Shown here: positions 26,648-33,936 of the stretch, in pieces
How positions within the stretch are numbered: the first letter of the stretch is position 1
How the letters are laid out: each line of letters opens with the position of its first letter
Source of the DNA: CAZUZS01 sp964624795
GTDB lineage: Bacteria; Calditrichota; Calditrichia; RBG-13-44-9
Length of the DNA stretch: 64,000 bases
Assembly: GCA_964624795.1 (NCBI GenBank)
Contig: CAZUZS010000014.1
Location: 11,340-75,339 of the forward strand
Direction of reading: 5' to 3'
The notes under the pieces: model-generated
Databases searched by the model: none
Told to the model about the DNA's origin: nothing
What the model saw: only the letters and a program-made list of their open reading frames with translations
Position numbers and translations under genes: made by a program

Positions 26648-27969
26648 TGGCACTCTTTGAAAAGGATTTGCCTCTAAATCGGGTGGAAAATGATTGGCCG
26701 GATATGTCTGCCAAGAATACTCAGGAAATTAAGCACCACTCCCGGGATTTACCGGCATTCCCCGGCATTAATTATAAGATGAAAGGGAATAAGATTGCAG
26801 GTAAAATACCTCAACAGCCAATCGATGAATTGCCTGCTGGTGTATACAGCTATAATTCGAAATTTGCCAAAGAATTAAAAATCATCCGAATGAATATTTT
26901 TAGTGATACACGATGGGAAGAGTTTGTGCTCTCACACCCCGACGGTTTGGTGTATCATCATCCGGCCTACCTTAAGGCGCTTGAGGCTGAGTACGGAGAG
27001 AATGGAATTTATCTGGCATATGTTGATGATGCCGATCAGGTAAAGGGGATATTTCCGCTTTTTCATACTGGCGGATTTCCATTTCGCAAAAAGGATCTAA
27101 CGGTTGGAGAGCGCCTCTCATCTCTTCCGCGAACTCCTTTAGCCGGCCCGCTGGCTGTGGATAATGATGTGCTGCGGCTACTATTGGAATTCGCAATAAA
27201 AGAAGTGGAAGAACAGGGATCACCCTCTCTCCAAATTAAGACAACATACAGTGATCTACATCTGTTGCAGCCATCACTGATACCTGTTCCATGGCGCATG
27301 TCGTACTCATTAGAGTTACCACAAAATCCGGAAGCGATTCGCTTTGGAAATTCCCGCAATCATGGCCGGTTGAAACGATCTGTAAGATGTGCGAAGGACT
27401 TTGGTGTTCAGGTGCGGGAATCGGATGAGATTGAAGACTTGCGCTGTTGGTATAAACTATATTTGGAAACTATGCGAATTCATAAGATTCCTCCCCGCTC
27501 CCTTAGGTTCTTCACATTGTTATGGGAAAATTTGAAGCCGGCAGGTTTTTTACAGCTTTACCTTGCAGAGAATGGAGATGGGTTACAGAAACAACTGCTT
27601 GCAGGTTCAATTATGCTTGGTATGGGCAATACGCTATTTTATGCTTTTAATGGTTCTTTGCGATCAAAAATGCACCTGCATCAGAATGATGCGATTCAGT
27701 GGCGGGCTATCCATGATGCCTGCCAGAGAGGCTTTACCCGCTATGATTTTGGTGAAGTTACGACAAAAAATGTGGGGCTGGTGGAGTTTAAGCGTAAGTG
27801 GAATTCCGAACCCGTTCAGCTTTTCAGATATTATTATTTGGCTGACAAAATAAAGATATCGAGCGGCTACGACACCGAAAACGGCTATAGGTTGTTGGAT
27901 AAGATATGGGCTCATTTGCCGCTTCGGTCCACCGCTTTTATTGGGGATATGCTTTATCGTTTTCTTTAA
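26647..27969 (+). CDS. FemAB-like / GNAT-fold acyltransferase
   Basis: The product is 440 residues. It overlaps the preceding stop by one base. From about residue 80 the sequence follows the FemAB-related acetyltransferase fold: WEEFVLSHPDGLVYHHPAYL, then NHGRLKRSVRCAKDFGVQV, and the conserved end LAGSIMLGMGNTLFYAFNGS, YDFGEV and FKRKWNSEP. Such enzymes transfer acyl or aminoacyl groups in cell-wall and exopolysaccharide synthesis. The first 80 residues are not recognised, and a start at the Met near 26893 is possible. In this operon it may add an acyl group to the glycan or transfer the activated side group. Confidence 0.8.
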   Translation: MALFEKDLPLNRVENDWPDMSAKNTQEIKHHSRDLPAFPGINYKMKGNKIAGKIPQQPIDELPAGVYSYNSKFAKELKIIRMNIFSDTRWEEFVLSHPDGLVYHHPAYLKALEAEYGENGIYLAYVDDADQVKGIFPLFHTGGFPFRKKDLTVGERLSSLPRTPLAGPLAVDNDVLRLLLEFAIKEVEEQGSPSLQIKTTYSDLHLLQPSLIPVPWRMSYSLELPQNPEAIRFGNSRNHGRLKRSVRCAKDFGVQVRESDEIEDLRCWYKLYLETMRIHKIPPRSLRFFTLLWENLKPAGFLQLYLAENGDGLQKQLLAGSIMLGMGNTLFYAFNGSLRSKMHLHQNDAIQWRAIHDACQRGFTRYDFGEVTTKNVGLVEFKRKWNSEPVQLFRYYYLADKIKISSGYDTENGYRLLDKIWAHLPLRSTAFIGDMLYRFL

Positions 27970-27971
27970 GC

Positions 27972-29339
27972 ATGGGTAGAAATGTAATTATGAAATTTAT
28001 TGGGCAATCATCCGGAAAAATTAGCAGTTGGGGGATTTTTCATCGACATTTGGCACTTGTTGGCGGCACAGCCAATTTTGCCGACTGTCTGACCGCCTTA
28101 TGCTACCTGTGCAACCCGAAACGACTGCTTGAAGACAAGATGATCAACAAATATGAAAAGGCCTTCGCAGGGAAAATTGGGACAAAATATGCTTTTTCGT
28201 TTTGCAGTGGGAGGGTTGGTTTATATGGGCTGTTGCGCTTGCTGGGCGTAGGAAATAGCGATGAGGTGCTTCTCCAAGTGCCGACCCATATTGTGGTCGC
28301 TAACGCGATTCGATACACAGGTGCACGCCCGGTTTTTGTGGATTGCAGCCTAAAAAATTATAATATTGGTATCGATTCAATTCGAGACCACCTCACTCCC
28401 CAAACAAAGGTTTTAGTAGTTCAGCATACTTTTGGAAATCCAGTTGCAATGGACAAAATTATGGAGTTTGGCGGGACTAATAATCTTGAGGTTATTGAAG
28501 ACTGCGTGCATTCACTCGGCTCTCGCTATATGGGAAAACCGGTTGGAACATTTGGGAGAGCTTCATTTTTCAGCACAGAGGAAACCAAGACCATTTCGAC
28601 GACCATGGGGGGAATGGTTTGCACAAATGATTCCCAACTGGCAGCGGGACTCAGGACTTTTCAGAAAAGCTGGCCCCATCAATCCAGGTGGTTGGTGATG
28701 CGCTACCTGGCCAAATTCGTTGCATACTATTTTCTGACTGAACCTCACATCCACAATTATGTGAGGAAAATCTATGAACATATTGGGGAGTTGCAGCCGT
28801 TCCCCACACCAACTTCCCGGGAAGAATTATCCGGCCAACGTCCCTTAAATTATGAGGCGCGTTTGAGCAACGCACAGTGCGCTATCGGTCTGCGCCAGCT
28901 TTTGCGGCTGGATGCAAATGTTGCACATCGAAAACAAATATCAAAAATCTACCTGGATTTCCTAAATAAGAACAATTTTGAAGGACAGGTGTGCATTGAA
29001 AAAGATGCAGAACCGGCATTCGTCCGATTTCCTGTCCGGGTGGCTAATCGGGCGATTGCTGTGCAGAAGCTTAAATCTCATGCTGTGATTGGGAAGTGGT
29101 TTACTTCTGTTTTGGAAGAGGCGGCGCGCGAAGCCGATGCAGGCTATGAACAAAATAGTTGTCCGCGGGCGGAGGAGGCAGCCCGGCATTTGATAAATTT
29201 GCCGACGCATCCCCGAGTCACACTGCACGATGCCAGACGACTTGCAGCAACAACGGGTGAGATCCTGAAAGCGGAACAGGCTGAATCTAAAAGGAAGGCT
29301 GTAAATGGCAATAAGACATACGCGATTGCCGCCAGTTAA
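27972..29339 (+). CDS. Second DegT/DnrJ/EryC1/StrS-type aminotransferase-like protein
   Basis: The product is 455 residues from the ATG at 27972, two bases after the previous stop; a second ATG at 27990 is possible. The PLP Lys is present at about 206 (FFSTEETKTISTTMGGM), and Asp177 lies in IEDCVHSLGSRY. The loop before the lysine differs from the paralogue at 21591, and this belongs to the subfamily with 'ETKTIST' in place of 'GKN..GEG'. It also has an extra C-terminal helix. The two proteins probably act on different sugars. The membership of the fold is clear; the reaction is inferred. Confidence 0.82.
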   Translation: MGRNVIMKFIGQSSGKISSWGIFHRHLALVGGTANFADCLTALCYLCNPKRLLEDKMINKYEKAFAGKIGTKYAFSFCSGRVGLYGLLRLLGVGNSDEVLLQVPTHIVVANAIRYTGARPVFVDCSLKNYNIGIDSIRDHLTPQTKVLVVQHTFGNPVAMDKIMEFGGTNNLEVIEDCVHSLGSRYMGKPVGTFGRASFFSTEETKTISTTMGGMVCTNDSQLAAGLRTFQKSWPHQSRWLVMRYLAKFVAYYFLTEPHIHNYVRKIYEHIGELQPFPTPTSREELSGQRPLNYEARLSNAQCAIGLRQLLRLDANVAHRKQISKIYLDFLNKNNFEGQVCIEKDAEPAFVRFPVRVANRAIAVQKLKSHAVIGKWFTSVLEEAAREADAGYEQNSCPRAEEAARHLINLPTHPRVTLHDARRLAATTGEILKAEQAESKRKAVNGNKTYAIAAS

Positions 29340-29466
29340 ATTATCCAAAGTTGCCGATAATATTTGGAGCAATAGGTTTAATCTTAAAGAACGAAGTCCT
29401 AATATTTAGGTGTGAGGCCGGTACATTTTTGTTGATTACTTAGGCGAATAAAACACAGGAAAAATT

Positions 29467-31560
29467 ATGCATTCTTCTCGCATTGCGATGGTCGTATTCT
29501 CTCATTTTCCGCTGGATGTAAGAGTTCGGCGGGAAGCCGAAGCACTGGTTGAATTTGGGAAACAGGTGGATGTCATCTGTATGAGAGATGCAAATGAGGC
29601 GCGAATAGAAGTTTTTAATGGGATTAGCATATTCCGAATTCGCCTGGACAGGAAACGCGGCGGCAAGTTACGTTATTTTTGGGAATACGGATATTTTCTG
29701 TTGCGGGCAATGCTCAAGCTAAGTTTATTACACATTCGCAGACGCTATCGGGTCGTCCATATTCACAATATCCCGGACATTCTCGTATATACAGCGATTA
29801 TTCCAAAACTCACCGGCGCAAAAATAATCCTGGACATGCATGAGTTCATGCCTGAATTCTATGCACAAAAATATTTGTTACATCAGGATTCTCGCGCGAT
29901 ACGCACACTAAAATTTCTTCAGAAAAAAGCAATCAGTTTTGCAGACAGTTGCATTATTTCGGTTCCTACATTTGGTGAAAAATTGAGGGCAGAAGTTTCA
30001 CAACCAGATAAATTTACTCTGATCCTGAATGTGCCGGAGCTAAGGTATTTCATTCGTAAGCCATTAACAAAATTAAAATTGGATGGTAGATACAGGGTGA
30101 TTTATCCCGGGACATTAAGCAATCTTCACGGGGTAGATGTGGCAATCCGGGCTGTCAATATCGTCCGACAGGAAACATCATTGCCCATCGAATTGCATAT
30201 CTATGGAAGCGGTCCGGAAAAAGGGAATTTAGAATTTCTGATAGAGGAATTGAGCCTCGCCGACACTGTAATTTTTCATGAAGAAGTACGCGTCGATCAA
30301 ATTGGCAAGGTCTTGCCGGAAATGGATGTGGGAGTTGTTCCAAAAAGGGGAGGCGTCTTTGCTGGAGATGCAATCAGCACAAAACTTTTCGATTTTGCAG
30401 CCAGCGGATTGCCTGCAGTTGCCTCAAGGACTAAGGGAGATACCTTCTATTTTGATGATTCGATGGTCCTGTTCTTTGAACCCGAAAATGAGAGAGAACT
30501 CGCCGAATGTCTCATCCGGCTCTACCACGATGAAAAGTTGCGAATCTCTCTTTGCCGGAATTCATGGGAGTTGATTGAAAAAATGAATTGGGGGGTAATG
30601 AAGCAGGATTTGATCGGGCTGTATGAAAAACTAACGGATGGAAAACCGGCAATTCCCGAAAAAAAGCTGCAAACCTTAACGGGGGATGGTATGGTACGCC
30701 ATAAATACGTCATTGTCACGCCGGTGAAAAATGAAGAAAAATTTATAGGACAAACAATTTCCGCTGTGATAGATCAGGAAATAAGACCGGAAGAATGGAT
30801 CGTTGTCGATGATGGTTCCACCGATAGAACCCGCGAGATTATTAGCGGGTTTCAGGGGAAATACCCGTGGATTCGTTGTTTAGAAAATCCGGAAGTCCCG
30901 CGTCAGGCAAAGAGGCGCGCTGGCGGAGCTGCGGTGATCCAGTACGGTCTGAAAAAGATAATACCCAATCGTTATGATTTTGTGGTGAGAATGGACAGCG
31001 ATGTCACGTTCCCTCCTTCATTTTTCAGAGATATATTTAGTGAATTTGCTAAAAATGCTAAACTGGGAATTGCCAGCGGGGTTTGTTTTGTGAGTGAAAA
31101 TGGCGAATTTAAGGAGGAAAAAAATCCTGAATTTCATACCAGGGGACCGCTGAAGGTCTACCGGTCTGAGTGTTATCGGGACATCGGTGGATTAGATAAG
31201 GAAGAAGGATGGGATACAATAGATGAAATGAAGGCGAACATGTTAGGCTGGGAAACCCGCAATTTTCCGGAACTGCGGGTTAATCACCTGCGAAAAACAC
31301 AGACGGCTTCAGGCGCCCTTGCCGGTCAGAGAAACAAGGGGTTTGTATCATATTATGTGGGATATCATCCGTTTTATGCTTTTTTGCGATCGGTTTTTAC
31401 ATGTTTCAAAAAGCCCTACATAATTGGCGGCGCATTTATGTTTTTTGGCTATCTCGAAGCTCTTCTGAAGAAATCTCGAATTACTGATACGGACTTGGTA
31501 AAATATTTGCGGCGCCAGCAAATAAACAAAATCCTGGGAAAGGCGACCATCTGGCGTTAG
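29467..31560 (+). CDS. Bifunctional glycosyltransferase: GT4-like N-terminus fused to GT2-like C-terminus
   Basis: The product is 697 residues. Residues about 6-390 are a GT4-type (GT-B) glycosyltransferase: VVFSHFPLDVRVRREAEAL, VHIHNIPDILVY, then the donor-site region VIYPGTLSNLHGVDVAI and DAISTKLFDFAASGLP. From Met409 a GT2 (GT-A) domain begins: VIVTPVKNEEKFI, VVDDGSTDRTREI, the metal-binding MDSDV, and GGLDKEEGWDTIDEM. A hydrophobic C-terminus (AFMFFGYLEALL) may touch the membrane. One reading frame crosses the junction, so this is a true fusion in the assembly. It would add two sugars in sequence. Donors and acceptors are unknown. Confidence 0.88.
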   Translation: MHSSRIAMVVFSHFPLDVRVRREAEALVEFGKQVDVICMRDANEARIEVFNGISIFRIRLDRKRGGKLRYFWEYGYFLLRAMLKLSLLHIRRRYRVVHIHNIPDILVYTAIIPKLTGAKIILDMHEFMPEFYAQKYLLHQDSRAIRTLKFLQKKAISFADSCIISVPTFGEKLRAEVSQPDKFTLILNVPELRYFIRKPLTKLKLDGRYRVIYPGTLSNLHGVDVAIRAVNIVRQETSLPIELHIYGSGPEKGNLEFLIEELSLADTVIFHEEVRVDQIGKVLPEMDVGVVPKRGGVFAGDAISTKLFDFAASGLPAVASRTKGDTFYFDDSMVLFFEPENERELAECLIRLYHDEKLRISLCRNSWELIEKMNWGVMKQDLIGLYEKLTDGKPAIPEKKLQTLTGDGMVRHKYVIVTPVKNEEKFIGQTISAVIDQEIRPEEWIVVDDGSTDRTREIISGFQGKYPWIRCLENPEVPRQAKRRAGGAAVIQYGLKKIIPNRYDFVVRMDSDVTFPPSFFRDIFSEFAKNAKLGIASGVCFVSENGEFKEEKNPEFHTRGPLKVYRSECYRDIGGLDKEEGWDTIDEMKANMLGWETRNFPELRVNHLRKTQTASGALAGQRNKGFVSYYVGYHPFYAFLRSVFTCFKKPYIIGGAFMFFGYLEALLKKSRITDTDLVKYLRRQQINKILGKATIWR

Positions 31561-31584
31561 AAACACCGGAATAGGAAGTTGAAT

Positions 31585-32802
31585 ATGCACGGGGAAACAT
31601 TTCTTTGCATCGCCAATCGGGCGTGGGATTCCCTCTGGGGAGAATCCCAAAAAATCATGGTACGAATCGCCCGGCAAAACCGTGTGTTATATTTTGAGCC
31701 GGGAAGAAGCGTAAATCGCTCGATGGGGGCAGAGTTCAGGCGCAATCTTCCGAATTTTTTCCGTTTTCGTGCAAAAGAAGTCGCCGAAAATTTGGTTGTG
31801 ATCCCGACTCCACCTAATCTGCCGGTAGGGCGGCAATTTTTGCCAGGCCGCTTTCTTCGAATTACTACGCCGCTGGGAGCAGAACTGAATAACCGGATCA
31901 TCGCAAGACATGTGCGGTTGGCGATGAATAAATTTGTGGTGAAAGATCCCATTCTGTGGCTCTATTCGCCCTACCAGCACGGCCTTGTTGGTCAGTTCGG
32001 GGAGAAGCTCTCCTGCTACCATAATTATGATGAATTCTCCGATTTCCTGACAAATGCACGCATTAAAAATCTATTGAAGAATTTTGATGATCGTCTTACC
32101 GCTGCCGTGGATGTTGTATTTGCGACATCCCGCGCGCAATGGGAGAAGCGCCGGAGAGCAAATCCAAATACTTATTTTGTGCCCAACGGCGTCGATTTCG
32201 AGCTTTTTAATCAGGCGATGGAGCCAACTCTTCCGGAGCCGGAAGATTTTGCACATCTGCCCCGCCCGATAATCGGGTTTGCAGGGATGCTGGGATTTCA
32301 CATTGATGTTGAGCTTTTATTGAAAATTGCCAAAGCCTATCCGAATTATTCAGTTGTCCTGGTTGGTCCCGATAATTTGCCAGATACGCCCGCATACCAC
32401 GAGCTGCGGGAAGCAGCTAATGTGCATTTTCTCGGTTTCAAACCGATGAATGAACTTCCCCGCTATATCCGCTTTTTTGACGTTGCCCTGATTCCTTACC
32501 AGTTGGTTGGGCATGTTCTCTCCGGATATCCGCAAAAATTGCATGAATACCTGGCTGGTGGGAAAGCAATAGTAGCGTCAAACATGCCGGAACTGCAACC
32601 CTACAGCCAGTTCGTTCGAATTGCGGAAAACCATGAACAGTTTGTTTACCTGATCGGTGAAGCCCTGGATGATTATGCGCCGCACACCATTTCTGCGCGG
32701 GTGCAGGTTGCATCTGAGAACACTTGGGATCAGCGGGTTAAAGTGATGTATGAAATCCTGGAAGTGCGTCTTTCTCCATCTATAGCTGAAAAATTAACCT
32801 GA
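31585..32802 (+). CDS. GT4-family glycosyltransferase
   Basis: The product is 405 residues. The ATG at 31585 has AGGAAG six bases upstream. The N-terminal half begins FLCIANRAWDSLWGESQKIM. The C-terminal half carries the GT-B donor-site pattern: FVPNGVDFELF, IIGFAGMLGFHIDVELL, VLVGPDNL, and GYPQKLHEYLAGGKAIVASNMPE. It follows the GT4-GT2 fusion by 24 bases and ends the operon. It is likely a cytoplasmic enzyme that extends a lipid-linked glycan. It resembles GT1-type exopolysaccharide transferases; the sugar is not predictable. Confidence 0.88.
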   Translation: MHGETFLCIANRAWDSLWGESQKIMVRIARQNRVLYFEPGRSVNRSMGAEFRRNLPNFFRFRAKEVAENLVVIPTPPNLPVGRQFLPGRFLRITTPLGAELNNRIIARHVRLAMNKFVVKDPILWLYSPYQHGLVGQFGEKLSCYHNYDEFSDFLTNARIKNLLKNFDDRLTAAVDVVFATSRAQWEKRRRANPNTYFVPNGVDFELFNQAMEPTLPEPEDFAHLPRPIIGFAGMLGFHIDVELLLKIAKAYPNYSVVLVGPDNLPDTPAYHELREAANVHFLGFKPMNELPRYIRFFDVALIPYQLVGHVLSGYPQKLHEYLAGGKAIVASNMPELQPYSQFVRIAENHEQFVYLIGEALDDYAPHTISARVQVASENTWDQRVKVMYEILEVRLSPSIAEKLT

Positions 32803-32850
32803 ATTTTCCGCGGCAACATATTATCGATATAAAAGGAGTCCGGCGTCCGA

Positions 32851-33714
32851 TCAAATAAGTTCGCGCGTCGCCTGCTCAGGCTTTTGTGGATTGAAACGCA
32901 CCAGGGCCAGTTCCGGGCCATCGTGGGCCGCGCTGAAGGCGTAGGTCCGCCCGATTTGTTCTTTCCATGCGCCGGTCAGGCGCGCAGATTCATGTACATG
33001 ACCGTGCAGCGTGATGAGCGGCTGGTGTTCCTCTATAAATCGCTGAATAGCAATGCTGCCAACATGCACGTCCAGCGGCACATGGTCAACCATTTTTCCA
33101 TCCAATGCAGCGCGGTCGAGAGCTGTCTGGTAAGGCGGTGAGTGGAAAAGAAAGATGGATTGTGCCAAATCCATCTTGCCAGTGAGTTCTTTCAGGTCGT
33201 TTTGAATTGTAGCGTATTTTTTATCGGTTTCGGAAATCGGGACCGAATAGTAGCCTTCTTCGGGTGAAATGCAACCGGGGTCCACAAAGCGCGAGACATC
33301 ATATCTTTCCCAGTCCTTGAGTGGAAAAGGGGTAGGGGGGACAAAACTGTATCCATAAATAGTGTAAGGCCCAAACCACACTGACCGGTTATGTATGTAT
33401 TCCCATAGTCCATCCGCAGCCCCGGCCAGAACTGCCGGTTCCTCAAATCGCGGGTCATCATTCCCGAGGATCAGGAATATCCGTGGATAGGATTGTTTGA
33501 TCTGATCCCGAAGCCGGCCAAATTCCGGCACCAGAAAGTTGCCCACAAAATCCTGGTGGGAGATATCCAATGATTTCCTCGCAACAAGGCCGTGAGGCAG
33601 CAAGTCACCCCCTAAGAAGACTGCTTCCGGCCGCTCTTCCTCGATCAGCTTCCATAGTTTGCGGTAGCGATCGGTGTGCCCATGAAGGTCCGTCACGAAT
33701 AGACAATTATTCAC
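32851..33714 (-). CDS. Calcineurin-like metallophosphoesterase
   Basis: The product is 287 residues from a GTG start. Metal-binding motifs are in order: Asp9 and His11 (DLHGH), Asp37 (GGDLL), GNDD at about 84-87 where the usual GNHD/E has Asp for His, His191 (FHSPPY) and GHVH at 238-241. No signal peptide is visible, so it is cytoplasmic. It is convergent with the glycan operon and follows, on the same strand, a possible 66-codon gene and the double-receiver PPDK_N gene. Possible substrates include nucleotides, phosphoproteins and lipid or sugar phosphates. Confidence 0.88.
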   Translation of the reverse strand: MNNCLFVTDLHGHTDRYRKLWKLIEEERPEAVFLGGDLLPHGLVARKSLDISHQDFVGNFLVPEFGRLRDQIKQSYPRIFLILGNDDPRFEEPAVLAGAADGLWEYIHNRSVWFGPYTIYGYSFVPPTPFPLKDWERYDVSRFVDPGCISPEEGYYSVPISETDKKYATIQNDLKELTGKMDLAQSIFLFHSPPYQTALDRAALDGKMVDHVPLDVHVGSIAIQRFIEEHQPLITLHGHVHESARLTGAWKEQIGRTYAFSAAHDGPELALVRFNPQKPEQATRELI

Positions 33715-33735
33715 AGCATCAATATCGGTTTCGAT

Positions 33736-33936
33736 TTAAAAATGCGTCTGACCACTGTTATTGGGGACAGTTGAATCTTTCGGACTCAAGTCGAACGGGC
33801 TTGAAATCCCGCCTTCGAAAATATTAATATTATCGTCCTGATTAAGGGGCTGAATGAGATAACCATCGGGAAAGCCCATGAAAGAACAGCAAGATATTAT
33901 TGGGATATTTGTAATTCCTACCGGCTTTTCACTCAT
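33736..33936 (-). CDS. Possible 66-residue protein of unknown function
   Basis: The start codon overlaps the stop of the upstream PPDK_N gene as ATGA, and the stop lies 21 bases before the metallophosphoesterase start. This spacing fits a coupled operon gene. The sequence begins MSEKPVGITNIPII, has a double cysteine (SCCSF) and an Asp/Asn/Ser-rich second half. No domain is recognised and no ribosome binding site is visible. It could be chance in a 218-base gap. Confidence 0.35.
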   Translation of the reverse strand: MSEKPVGITNIPIISCCSFMGFPDGYLIQPLNQDDNINIFEGGISSPFDLSPKDSTVPNNSGQTHF

